A stretch of 64,000 nt of DNA from Misgurnus anguillicaudatus (Eukaryota; Chordata; Actinopteri; Cypriniformes; Cobitidae), in the NCBI RefSeq assembly GCF_027580225.2, contig NC_073356.2:9501001-9565000 (forward strand), written 5' to 3'. The notes beneath the pieces were generated by a model. That model searched no databases. It saw only the letters and a program-made list of their open reading frames with translations, and was not told where the DNA came from. Shown in pieces: positions 34,608-46,351 of the stretch (positions are counted from its first letter, which is position 1; each line of letters opens with the position of its first letter). The translations under genes were made by a program, and so were the position numbers.

Positions 34608-35057
34608 TTAGTTCCAAGCATCATAGAATACTTTTCCATTCACAAATTACAGATATTTACCATAAATGTTCGTTGTATCACTAACTGTAAACATGGTATT
34701 GTGGCAGAAATGTGGGACGTTAAGGGCTGCAACTAACGATTTTTTTAATAATCAATTAATCTGATGATAATTTTTTTCGATTAATTGATGAATCGGATAA
34801 AAACAAGAAAAGCATTCATTTCCAACCCCTTTATTCAAAACGGAACTAAAATCTTTAGAAATTGCACAAACATGTTGCTCCTTGAACATACCTGAGCTGT
34901 TACAATAATAATAAAATAAAATTAAAATAAAATGGACTAACACAAAAAATAAACATGTACAGTATGCTTTACATCTGCCAAATTTATAGACTTTTTTATG
35001 ATGCATTTCCCATCAAGAAGCCTCTCTTGATGGGATCAAAAAGATAGTATACGAGTA

Positions 35058-35272
35058 CACTCTCAGAAATAAAGATACAAAAGTTGTCACTGGGACAGTA
35101 CTCTTTTAAAAAATGTACACATTTGTACCCAAAAAGTGCATATTAGTACTTCAAAAGTACATATTGGTTGTTCAAAGATACATATTTGTACCTAAATGGT
35201 ACACATTAGAACCTTTTATAAAGGGTACTGCCCCAGTGACAGCTTTGTACCTTTATATTTGACTTCATGGGT
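35058..35272. mobile_element. MITE with ACTCTCAGAAATAAAG end
   Basis: ACTCTCAGAAATAAAGATAC at the left and GCTTTGTACCTTTATATTTG at the right are imperfect inverted ends. CACTGGGACAGTAC and GTACTGCCCCAGTG form inner arms. Confidence 0.7.
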
Positions 35273-35750
35273 TTTCTCTGATCGGATAGCTATATCTCAT
35301 TTGTTAAAACTGTTCCATTTACATTTGGCCACATAAAAGCATCTTGTAAAAAACGGAAAATGCGTCTTCTACTCCCGCACAAAATGCAAATACACCATTC
35401 ATTACTTCGCCTTAAAAAATTTAAGACGATGTTTATTCAAAAAAGGCGGCACTTGCTGTATGTTGAACCCCAACACCCTGCAGGGAATGTGACGTCACGC
35501 TGAACAGATCACGCTGAACAGATCGTGCATCGGAGCTCCGTCGAGTTCTTCATCTAAAATCCTTTTTTTACTATCTTATTCCTATTTATATAATATAACT
35601 TACTAGTTTTACCTAGGAATACTTTACCGTGACGATTATTGAGCAGTACTACCACGTGAAACTATTTATCACTAATAAACACCCAGTGTTAGCATATAGC
35701 CCGCTAGCATCAACAAACGCTGCCGACTGAAGCTAGCATTTTCCGATCTA

Positions 35751-38700
35751 ATGGCGGATTCATCTGATATATGCTTTTCTGACCTGTCCTCGCCTGAGCG
35801 GGAAGCTGTGGAGGAGTTGATCGGTTTGAGCCAGAGATGCTCACAAGTCTCTGAGCTCGAGTCCGAGTCAAGTCTCAAGTCTTTGAGCTTCAGTCCAAGT
35901 CAAGTCTGAAGTCTCTGGGCTAGAGGCCAAGTCAAGTCTCAAGTCTCTATTATAATAAGTCTCTGGTTGCATCACGTACTGCGACCCATCCAGGCTGCTT
36001 AGAACACTGCATAGCTATATATACGTATAAGGATTTCAAAGCATGTAACATGCTTGGTTATTATGACTTCTTTATCTATTAGCATACAGTATCAGCTTTG
36101 ATTTTGGTATATAATCAGTGTACTGCAACATGAAAAAAACAACAAGAATGCTTGTTAATATCTGTATTTTGTAGCATGAACGCACAGTACAGTACAGACC
36201 ACAAAAATTGAGGTTCTGAAGAAAAAGGACCTTGTATGTCGCTGAACTACAATGAAAGGCCTTGGCTCCTGTTGAGCTGGCTCTGTGGGCCATAAGACCA
36301 AATATAGACAATGTGTAAGCTTTAAAACAAATTTAGTGCAAAACATCATTGTAGCTAAATGCAAAAGACTATTGCAACGAACCAAACAATGTGAAATATA
36401 CTATCCAAATTTTTTTTACAAACTACACTTCCTTATGATAAAGAATTCTCAATTATTTGTTATTAACTTGGCTGGATAGCACAACATTGAAACCCTCAAC
36501 ATTTTTAAAGTAAGTGAAGCAACTGACCAACTTATGGCATGTAACAGGTATGGGCCACAAAACATTTTTGGCTTTTAGCTGTCCTTCAGTGGCCTAAGAA
36601 CTAGAAAAGTCTTAAGCAACAGAATGGTTGCATTTCAAAAAGATTAAGCTTGACAGTGTCTTTGCACCAAGTCTTGCTCGGTGAGGGCGCATTATAAGGC
36701 CTCCATGACTAAATACCCTTTCCACTGGTGCACTTGTGGCAGGAACTGCAAGCAGTTTCATAGACACAATATAAAGCCTTGGGAAGATCTTTGCATGCTT
36801 TTCCCAGAAATCCATACAGTCAACTTCTTCTTCAGAGCAAACGTGGATGTAGCAAATGACCCCATCTTTGCAGGATGTGTGATGGTCTGCTTTTTTCTTG
36901 GTACCCTTCTTACGGTAGCCAGAGAAAAGCCATGGAGTTTTAGCGGGTACTAGTGGCTCCTCCTCATCTTCTTCACTGCTGCCCTCAGGTATGGTGACTT
37001 TCTGAGCTTCAACCAAGAGAAGGTCTGAAAATATTCCACAAAAATTATGGTTAGTTACAATATTATAACGTTAATACACTAAATGCACAGTGGTGATTAA
37101 GTTATGAATCAATAAAAAGTAAGACAAGAATTTAATATGTTAGATGCATAATGTGATGATAATCTTTTAAATCTGTTCATGTGTATTGACCTACCTATCA
37201 TTATCTCCTTGACCTCACTCTTGACTTCATCTGGTGCGAGGACATCATGATCTAGCCAAAAGAGGCAGAATGATGGGTCTAGAACTGCAGACAACAGGTA
37301 GATCATATCTCCGAATGGAAGCTCTACAGGGAGTTGTGCTGTTTCATCCATTCTGACATTTGCAAACATCCCCTGGAAACGGCGTTGGAGTGACTTCTGC
37401 AATGCTTTCACTAAGCCAAACAGATGACGAGATGCATTCAGCATATGGATGAGGTGGCTGTTGGAGTGAGAGTACACAAGGGAGAGCAGCACTGACAGTC
37501 ACCACCTTCTCTCATTGTGTAAGGTCTGTTGCTTGCAGAAATGGGGCTAAAATGTCCACAAGCTCTTTGAGCTGACTCCATTCTCTGGGTGATAAGCACA
37601 GGCCTTTATGTCCTTGGGCTTCCAGCAGACAGTTTAGACTTTGGGGATCCAGGTCAGTGACTGCCTCCACAAGGCGAAGAGTTTTGTTCCATCGTGTGGA
37701 CACAGCTGATGGGATGCTTCGGTTTGCTCCATACTCCGCTTCAAACGCTTCCTTCAGTCTACACGAAGAATGGAGTAAACTGCAAAATTTTGTCACTTTT
37801 GCCATTGCACTGTTCAGAGTTTTTGTTTCCTTTAGTCCATCTCTTACAACAAGCTGCAATGAATGTGCAAAGCACTGCAGCCACTGCTGCCGACAGCTGT
37901 TCTGGATGGATTCCACATCATCCTGGTATTCCTCACTTACTTTCTCCCACATGCAGCTGTTTCCCAGCTCATCTTCATCATCATCATCTTCATTGTCAGT
38001 TTTAGCAGAAGGGAAACAAACTGTGAAGGCTTTCTTCATATTTGAAGCATTATCACAGATTATGTAATCCAATTTATGTTTTATATTAAAGTTGTCACAT
38101 ATCTCTTCAAATTTCTCACTTATTCTCTCTCCAGTGTGAGACCCAGTGAATCATTCACAACTTAGGAGAACTGTCTGCAGTCTTCTTGGGCCATCTTTCT
38201 CAATTTCCATGAAGTGGGCTGTTACCCCTAAGAAGCCACGCATGCTCCTGTCAGTGTCAGTCTTTTCTAGTTTACATTTTATCTTGGACTCTTTTTCTAC
38301 TACTAGCTCACTCAGACGTCTAGTTACAGTGCTTCGACTTACTGGGCAGTATCTCTCCTCTACCACTGACATAAAATTCCTGAAGCTAGGCTTCTCAATC
38401 AAAGACAGAGGTAGGTTGCATGCAATTATGAGGTCCTGTATTATGGATTCAGTAATTGCCTTCTGTCTGGGATGCCCCTGGCTGTATAACTGCACACCTC
38501 TTGTCTGGCTTAAGAATGAATCAATGCTGCTCTGTCCCTGTGCACTGGCCCCTTTTTTTGCTTCGTTGAACTCATTAAACCTACAGATGTCGATCAATGA
38601 ATATGAAAAGACAACAAGTAAGATCCTTATCTTATTATAGCTAACACTTTTATGTACAACAAACCCCATCTGAAACCACAAGGTTTAAACTGAAACAATG

Positions 38701-39203
38701 GTACTCAGGGTATCAAGAAAATATTGCACACACACACACATGCACACACACACACACACACACTCAAGCACACACACTCTCTCTCAAGGACACACACACA
38801 CACGCGCGCGTGCGTGCGTGCGTGCGTGCACACACTCAGGAACAAACACAATCAAGAACACACACACACACACAAAGTCTCAAACAAACACTCTACCACA
38901 CTGAAGCACGTGGTTTACGGGGACTCTCCATAGGCGCAATGGTTTTACTAATGTTCAAACTGTATAATCTATCAATCTACACTAACCCTACATCTAAACC
39001 TATCAATCACAGAAAACTTTTGGCATTTTTTGAATTACAAAAAAACCCATTTAATACATTTTAAGCCGTTAGGTGTATGAGGACACGCACGTTGTAATAC
39101 CCATGTCATACAATACAACACATTTATGTCTTCATAAACCATATACAAAAAACACACACACACGCACGGACGGACGGACGGACGAACGGACGCGCGCGAC
39201 ACA

Positions 39204-39252
<49 letters not shown>

Positions 39253-42200
39253 CCTGACAGGAGGAGGACAGGTATAGAGGACCTTAAAATTTAAAAACTT
39301 TTCCCCCCACTTTTTGAAAACATCTACAATGGTTAAACAAACGCTTGTTTACATTTCATAAGAAAGACAGTCGGAGTTATCCTCCCGCAACGTTAGCTTC
39401 CTCGTGGCCAAACCAAGCAGCAATCTAACGGTAATATTAGATGGTCAAAGCATGAGTTAAAGTAAACATGTTTACTGACCTGTCAGGATGTGTTTTAAGA
39501 TGCCTGATAAAATTAGATGTGGTTGAGCCAGAATCTTTAATCTTCATACCACATGTTCCGCACTGAGCACTTCTTCTGTTTCCGTCGTTTTGGAAGTTTT
39601 TAAAAGCAAATCTTATAATTAAGACGGACCAGACGGAACACACAACAGAGCTTCGTCATCATGGACGCCCTCAGCAAACAGCCGGTGAGTCCAATGAATC
39701 TAATGATCAACACACTAATCAATGGTACAAACAGGGAGCAAGACCCAAAATCACTCGAGAAATCAGACTATCACGAGCATCACATTTTGCCGCAATAGCT
39801 TCCTCTACGCCAGATACAGCTAGGACAAGGATTGCAAACACTGACTTTCTACGACCACCTATACATCTTGAGAACAGATTTGAAGTATTAATGAATATGA
39901 GTGAGGAATCCCCAAATGTGATAAATGTGACTAAACACCGATCAAATCAGCCAGCAGCTAACACTGATGCTAACTGCCGCTCAAGATCGAGCAGACAGCG
40001 GCACTCAGCGCAGAGCGCATCCGAGCCCAGAACTCTGATATTGGGTGACTCAATAATCAGAAACTATAGCAACAGAGACTCAACTACGTGCTGCCTTCCA
40101 CAAGCAACCGTTTCTGATGTAAACAGGGAACTTAAGAACATTCTGATGAAACATAAGACTGTAAATCGAGTTGTCATTCATGTGGGGAAGAATGATATTC
40201 ACAAAGAGCAATCTGAACTCCTTAAGAGGGATTTCAACAAACTTTTTGAAACACTCAGAACAGTAAAAGCTCAGCCGTTCATCAGTGGACCACTTCCAGC
40301 AAGAGGAACAAATAGGTTTTCACGTTTGCTTGGACTTAATACATGGCTGCAAAAAACCTGCAACATAAAAGGATTGAACTTTATCAACAACTTCAATCTT
40401 TTCTGGAGTCAGAGACAACTATTTAAACAGGATGGCATCCACCCAAACAGACTGGGTGCAAGAGTTCTAAAGGACAATATCTATTTCTCCCTTCATCATC
40501 CTTCAGCAGTGTGTGCCAATCCACTCAACCTGAATGGCACACACACACCTGGACAGAGTATGAATGACCACAGGACTTCTTTCCAGCACCTGAATGGACA
40601 TGATGTTGACATATCCCACAAGGACAGAGATAACACCACTCAGCCACAACAACCACTGCTCATGGACACAATCTCAGCTGAGTCCTGCCCACAGAGCTTA
40701 CTACAGTCAGACTGTGTCAGATTAGAACGGCTCCAAGATTCAGCACCCAAGGACGACTTTCTGGAAAACAGCCAGGGAAACCAGGACAACATATCACAGC
40801 CTCCGGTCACATCAGAACAACAGGACGCCTCACTAGATATGTCATTCCTCTCTCCAGCATCCCCGCTTTTGACCTTCTCTGGAAAAATGGAGGAACTGGT
40901 TTATGCTGGAACTAAACTATCCCACTCTATTGCTGCAAGCCCCCAGATTTCAACCAGAAAACAGCAAGCCCCAAAACCACCAAAGCCAGTGGGCCCAGTT
41001 CCCCCTCCTCGTCCTGTGAGAGCTCTTCGTTCTCTGACACAACGCCAAGGCACACACCCCCCTCCATCTGCTGTAGGTGAACCAAAAACAACTGATAATG
41101 GCTCTCAGTGATGTGTGTCGGGTTCCTGCTATGAAAATACTAATACTTTTATCAAATGTTTACAAAAGCAGGAACTCAGTGTGCCTATATCTTTCTCTAT
41201 TTCTGTTTTAGTACATGATAGAAAGTGTAAGGCTAGATCAAATCGTGTGGCAAATCAATCTAATCTGCTGCCTGTGACCTGTCAAACTAAGATCTCTGTT
41301 AGGGAAAAAAATTGTACTATTAAGTTAGCACTTTTAAATATCTGTTCACTTAAAAACAAATCACTTCTAGTCAGCGACTTAATAGCCACAAACAACCTGG
41401 ATTTTATGTTTCTAAATGAAACATGGCTAGAAGAAAGCTACAGTGCAACAGTCCTTAATGAAACAGCCCCTCCTAACTTTACCTATTTGAGTTTCTGCAG
41501 AACTGCTAGGAGGGGCAGAGGTCTTGCTGCTCTTTTTAAAGATGTCTATCAATGTAAGCAAGTGTCATTTGGGAATTACCGGTCTTTTGAACATCTAGGT
41601 AATGTGTTGAAAGGTACCCCACGCATTCTACTGATCATTATTTACAGGCACCCAAAATACTCTCCAGCATTTGTTGAGTACTTTACAGAACTGTTATCAA
41701 AGATTTCCTCAGAGTTTGACTGTTTTGCTATTGCTGGAGATTTTAACATTCACTTAGATAAGCAAGAAAGCATTATGACAAAAGATGTCACAGCTGTTTT
41801 AAATACTTTTGATCTGACTCAAGATGTACATGGACCCACACACAATCGTGGACACACTCTAGATTTAATTATCAGTAAGGGTGTAAACATTTCATCAGTT
41901 GTTATTAAGGATGTAGCACTGTCTGATCATTTCTGTATTTTCTTTGATATATTAATCTCTCCTACTATTGAAACTAGATCTGTGTCTGTCAAAAAGAGAT
42001 CCTTAAATGAGAACACCAGTGTGCTATTTATGAAGGCTATATCTTTAACACCAAGCATATCTGCAGACTCTGTTGATTTTCTCCTTGATTCCTTTAATTT
42101 GAAAGTTAAGAGTGTAATTGATGATATTGCTCCTGTAAAATTCTGGAAGAAGAATGGCGGTCAAAAATCACCTTGGAGAAACTCAACAGAGGTGCAGAAT

Positions 42201-45200
42201 ATGAAGAGACAATGCAGAAAAGCTGAGCGCATGTGGCGGAAGACAAAACTTGTAGTCCATTATAATATCTATAAAGACAACCTTCGTGCTTTCAGTGTGG
42301 AACTAGGCAAAGCTAGACAGACTTTCTTTTCAAATATTATAAACGAAAACATAAATAACACACGCACTCTTTTTGCTACTATAGAGAGACTAACAACCCC
42401 CCCAAGTCACATTCCAAGTGAAATGCTCTCAGACAGCAAATGTAGTGAGTTTGCTAACTTCTTCTCTGAGAAAATCAATAATATCAGAAAGGTGATCAGC
42501 ACATCCTTGAGCTGCGCCGGGGTCAGACAAATCAGACCACAACATCAGAAAGTAGTTACGATGTCTGATTTCGAAGCAGTTGATGGTAAAATTTTGGAAG
42601 AAACAGTAAAACATCTTAAAACATCAACCTGTGCCCTTGACACACTCCCAACATCTTTTTTCAAAAGTGTCTTTAACTGTTTAGAAGCAGATCTCCTAAA
42701 AGTGGTAAATTCATCACTTCACTCTGGGACTGTAGCTGGTGCTACTCGACCTCAGTGCTGCTTTTGACACTGTCGATCACAACATACTTCTTGACAGGCT
42801 GGAAAACTGGGTCGGGCTTTCTGGGGTGGTCCTGAAATGGTTCAAGTCATACTTAGAAGGGAGAGGTTATTATGTAAGTATAGGTGGCCATAAATCTAAG
42901 TGGACATCCATGACATGCGGAGTCCCGCAAGGCTCAATTCTTGCGCCACTCCTGTTCAACCTGTATATGCTCCCACTAAGCCAAATAATGAGAGAGAACA
43001 AAATTGCCTATCACAGTTATGCAGACGACACTCAGATCTACTTAGCTCTATCCCCTAACGACTACAGCCCCATTGACTCCCTGTGCAAATGCATTGATGA
43101 AGTTAACAGTTGGATGTGCCAAAACTTTCTTCAGTTAAACAAAGAGAAAACTGAAGTCATTGCGTTTGGAAACAAAGATGAAGTTCTCAAGGTGAATGCA
43201 TACCTTGACGCTAGGGGTCAAACAACTAAAAATCAAGTCAGGAATCTTGGTGTGATTCTGGAGTCTGACCTTAGATTCAGTAGTCATGTCAAAGCAATAA
43301 CTAAATCAGCATACTATCATCTCAAAAATATCGCAAGATTTAGATGCTTTGTTTCCAGACAAGACTTAGAGTAACTTGTGCATGCTTTCATCAACATCAG
43401 GGTGGATTATTGTAATGGCCTCCTCACTGGCCTTCCCAAAAAGACCATTAGACAGCTCCAGCTCATTCAGAACGCTGCTGCCAGGATTCTGAGCAGAACC
43501 AGAAAATATGAACATATCACACCAGTCCTCAGGTCTCTACACTGGCTACCAGTTACATTTAGGATTGATTTTAAAGTATTATTAATGGTATATAAATCAC
43601 TCAGTGGACTAGGACCTCAATACATTGCTGATATGCTCATTGAATATAAACCCATCAGATCACTCAGATCATTAGGATCACATAAGCTAGAAATACCAAG
43701 GGTTCACTCAAAGCAAGGAGAGTCAGCTTTTAGCTATTATGCCAGTCGCAGCTGGAACCAGCTTCCAGAAGAGATCAGATGTGCTCCAACAGTAGCCACA
43801 TTCAAATCCAGACTCAAAACACATCTGTTTAGCTATGCATTTACTGAATGAGCACTATGCTACGTCCGAACTGATTGCACTATATTATATATGCACTATT
43901 TTAATTATTTTCTATTTCTCTTGTTTTTATTCTTATTTTTAACTGTTTTATACTTTTATTCCTGTTTTATTCTTTTTCACACATTTAAACAATTTTTATT
44001 AAAATCACATTTATTTTCTTTTAATTGATATTTTAAATTCATGTATCTTTGATTTTTGTTTTCTCATTTCTATGTAAAGCACTTTGAATGACCTTTGTGT
44101 ATGAAATGTGCTATACAAATAAACTTGCCTTGCCTTGCCTTGCCTAATTAATGGCACAGCAACGGCCGGTGTAGTCGACATGTTCGCTCTCCTAATCTCC
44201 TAATGTTTGGCCGTGCGCGCGGAGCAGATACATAGTACGTCACGTGTTACGTCGCGGGCAGGTTATAGGTAACGGTGGGAGGGGGAATCACAGAGAGCTC
44301 GTCAGACGTTTTCTAAAGATGAACATTGTTCACGAGTCCCGAAGCTCGAGTCCGAGTCGAGTCTGAAGTCTTTTGAGAACGAGTCTCAAGTCGAGTCTGA
44401 AGTCACTGTGTGTGCGACTTAAGTCGCACTCGAGTCCGAGTCTCAAACTCGAGTCCCCATCTCTGGTTTGAGCAGATCCAACGCGAGCTACAGCGCCCAC
44501 TTCACCCTGTCTCCGGACGTCCACAAGCAACCCAGGCGTGCAACAAACAAGCACTCCACGCGATGCAGCTTCACCGACCATGAACGAGTGAACGGAAACA
44601 CCATTGTCCAACATGAAAGCGATCGGAAAGCTGTGGAGGAGCCGCTGCCCGGCCTTCGCAGATTCAGCATGCCCCACATCACCCTGGACCCAGATGTTCG
44701 CAGGCGACTGAGGCGTGCCACAACCGAACACCCCACGCGATGCAGCTCCGCGGAGCGCGCTCGGGTAAACGAAGACGCCATCGCCCAGCATGAAAGCGGT
44801 AAGACTCTGCTTGTTATTGTAACATGTACTACTTGCCACATGTATAGTTTAGCTTCTGCTGTTAGCATAGAGGGGTTTACATGCACTAAGTGTATTGAAG
44901 TATTAAGATTAACTGAGAAGGTTGCTGAACTAGAATCGCGCATCCGAACGCTAGTTGAGGATAGCAAAACCGCTAATGTTACTGTTGTAAATACTGTATC
45001 GAGCGAAAAGACTAATGGCTCGGTTCCGACATCAGATGCTAATGTAAACACTACAAATACTGTATCGAGCGTGCATAGTGTTTATCAAAATACACATGGC
45101 TCGGTTCCGACATCAGAGTCAAATCGGCGGTCTAACTGGGTGACTGTCAGGCGGCATAGTCATATACGGCGTCCATCTAAGACCCATAACATTACAGTAA

Positions 45201-45745
45201 TTTCTAACAGATTCGATCCCCTAAGGAGTACATCAGCTGAAACACCTGTTAAAAGTGCCCTGGTCATTGGAGATTCTATACTCAGGAACACTAACATTGA
45301 GGCACCAAACACCCTAGTCGACTGTATACCGGGAGCCAGAACGTCTGACATTAGATCCAAACTTAAAGTGCTGGCTAATGCTAAGCGGAAGTTTTCTAAG
45401 ATTGTTATTCACGCCGGCACAAATGACACCAGACTCCGACAGTCGGAAATCACCAAAGATACTATTAAGGAGATGTGTGAAATTGCAAAAACAATGTCAG
45501 ACAATGTAATATGCTCTGGTCCCCTCCCCGCCAACCGGGGAGATGAAACATATAGTAGATTAGTGTCTCTCAATGGCTGGATGTCAAAGTGGTGCCCTCA
45601 GCATAATGTAGGGTTTATAGACAATTGGAAGCATTTCTGGGGGAGACCATTCCTCCTAACCCGAGATGGCCTTCATCCGACATCAGAAGGAAGTGCTATA
45701 CTTACCAAAAATCTGATTAATAGTCTTAATTCTGATATAGTCTGA
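35751..45745 (+). CDS. L2-B ORF1: zinc-knuckle, coiled-coil, SGNH esterase protein (split by hAT)
   Basis: ORF1 proteins of L2/CR1-type LINEs bind nucleic acid and carry an SGNH-type esterase. The first 27 codons (35751-35831, [18 protein letters not shown]...) continue exactly in frame at 44474 after the hAT and one target-site copy are removed. The protein has two related ~45-residue units (about 44495-44640 and 44675-44810: [16 protein letters not shown] / [16 protein letters not shown]). A CTTCHMY...CTKC knuckle and a short coiled coil ([18 protein letters not shown]) follow, then the esterase with [22 protein letters not shown] and [12 protein letters not shown], which supply the Ser, Asn and Asp/His of the active site. 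It ends at TGA (45743-45745), after which the same frame stays open into ORF2. Apart from the hAT it looks intact. Confidence 0.8.
38727..38880. repeat. (CA)n microsatellite
   Basis: Imperfect CACACA and GTGCGTGC runs lie in an intron of the hAT transposase. Confidence 0.9.
39152..39250. repeat. (CA)n / (GGAC)n microsatellite
   Basis: GGACGGACGGACG is followed by about 25 CA units. Confidence 0.95.
39891..41111 (+). CDS. L2-A ORF1: SGNH esterase-type protein
   Basis: The first ATG is at 39891, but the frame is open upstream to about 39650 and codes plausible protein ([20 protein letters not shown]), so the real start may lie earlier. The esterase domain occupies roughly residues 48-205: [13 protein letters not shown] (nucleophile Ser), [13 protein letters not shown] (GKND instead of the usual GTND), [17 protein letters not shown] and [16 protein letters not shown] (Asp/His). 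The C-terminus is long and Pro-rich ([20 protein letters not shown]), suggesting partner binding. It ends in TGA at 41109-41111; the same frame continues as ORF2. Confidence 0.8.
   Translation: MNMSEESPNVINVTKHRSNQPAANTDANCRSRSSRQRHSAQSASEPRTLILGDSIIRNYSNRDSTTCCLPQATVSDVNRELKNILMKHKTVNRVVIHVGKNDIHKEQSELLKRDFNKLFETLRTVKAQPFISGPLPARGTNRFSRLLGLNTWLQKTCNIKGLNFINNFNLFWSQRQLFKQDGIHPNRLGARVLKDNIYFSLHHPSAVCANPLNLNGTHTPGQSMNDHRTSFQHLNGHDVDISHKDRDNTTQPQQPLLMDTISAESCPQSLLQSDCVRLERLQDSAPKDDFLENSQGNQDNISQPPVTSEQQDASLDMSFLSPASPLLTFSGKMEELVYAGTKLSHSIAASPQISTRKQQAPKPPKPVGPVPPPRPVRALRSLTQRQGTHPPPSAVGEPKTTDNGSQ
41112..43851 (+). pseudogene. L2-A ORF2: endonuclease and reverse transcriptase, with internal deletion
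   Basis: This enzyme nicks DNA and reverse-transcribes the LINE RNA. The N-terminal APE-type endonuclease shows [39 protein letters not shown] and LSDHFCIF. The reverse transcriptase starts after an abrupt joint at about 42739, where roughly 100 residues expected between [11 protein letters not shown] and [14 protein letters not shown] are missing and the frame changes. It then shows [26 protein letters not shown] (catalytic YADD), [16 protein letters not shown] and, after a TAA at 43372-43374, the C-terminal region ([38 protein letters not shown]). The deletion and the stop make it inactive. Confidence 0.9.
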
Positions 45746-45797
45746 CTATCCAGGGCCCAGGTCAGAAAACAGACGGATCATCTTAACCGTCCGTCTG
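45743..45797 (+). promoter_or_regulatory. Stop-readthrough-like context: TGA CTA plus downstream hairpin
   Basis: The ORF1 stop is TGA followed by CTA. The frame is then open without an ATG for 22 codons into ORF2. CAGACGGA (45770-45777) and TCCGTCTG (45790-45797) form a perfect 8-bp stem with a 12-nt loop, starting 24 nt after the TGA. UGA-CUA and a downstream hairpin are the hallmarks of programmed readthrough in other systems. Function here is inferred. Confidence 0.5.
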
Positions 45798-46213
45798 TTA
45801 GCTGGCGTGATATGTCAAGATCACATATATCCCAGCACTTCGAGTCGATCTTACCAGAATATCAACACATTTCAACTGTATCTGTTACCCGAACAAGCAA
45901 ATACAGAGCACCGCTTGCCACATCACGTAGAAATTTGATTAACATAAAATTAGAAAACAATACATTACCAGATGAACCTCGAATGTTAAAATTCGGCCTT
46001 CTTAACATTAGATCGCTTACCAATAAAGAACCTATTGTTAATGAAATAATGAATGACCAAAACTTAGATGCACTCTGTTTAACAGAAACCTGGCTTAAAG
46101 CAGATGACTACATTAGTTTAAACGAATCCACCCCACAAGACTATTATTATAAACACGAACCTCGAGTAAAGGGGAGAGGGGGTGGTGTAGCTACAATATA
46201 CAACAACATTTTT

Positions 46214-46351
46214 AAAGTTAACCAAAAATCTGAACTAAAATTTAATTCATTTGAACTAATGTTATTAAATATGGAAATAACTAAAGTTAACCAAAAATCT
46301 GAACTAAAATTTAATTCATTTGAACTAATGTTATTAAATATGGAAATAACT
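46214..46351 (+). repeat. 69-bp tandem duplication in L2-B endonuclease
   Basis: Two identical 69-bp units (46214-46282 and 46283-46351) add 23 residues (start KVNQKSELKF, end MEIT) without changing frame. Confidence 0.95.

Larger units (their letters stand above)
36612..39643 (-). pseudogene. hAT transposase with BED zinc finger (ZBED-like), broken
   Basis: It should bind and move the hAT element. From the 5' side on minus: a BED-type finger (39643-39437: [29 protein letters not shown], with CGTCGM and HLKTH); an exon from 38595 ([55 protein letters not shown]); a core with [43 protein letters not shown] and [13 protein letters not shown]; then LSAVLDPSF; and the C-terminal dimerisation region ([36 protein letters not shown]). 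TGA stops at about 38151-38153 and 37518-37520 interrupt a frame that otherwise continues. Introns are GT-AG; CA-rich microsatellites lie between the finger exon and the next. It is not functional. Confidence 0.85.
39650..44146 (+). mobile_element. L2-clade LINE (L2-A) nested in the hAT
   Basis: Two ORFs are followed by a 3' UTR ending GCTATACAAATAAACTTGCC with (CTTGC)n (44125-44146), the usual tail of fish L2 elements. The 5' end is approximate: the hAT finger exon ends near 39643 and ORF1 frame is open from about 39650. Confidence 0.8.
35832..44465. mobile_element. hAT transposon (8.6 kb) inserted in L2-B ORF1
   Basis: The ends CAGAGATG (35832) and CATCTCTG (44465) lie between perfect 8-bp duplications GTTTGAGC (35824-35831 and 44466-44473). 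Both subterminal regions are rich in GAGTCCGAGTC / AAGTCTCAAGTC units. A BED-finger transposase gene lies on minus and L2-A is inserted into it. Confidence 0.92.

Noticed and set aside
37657..38067. Plus-strand ORFs over the hAT transposase
   Set aside because: They are antisense shadows of the minus-strand hAT coding sequence, whose motifs are recognisable.
38698..39294. His/Thr-rich ORFs
   Set aside because: They are translations of (CA)n microsatellites.
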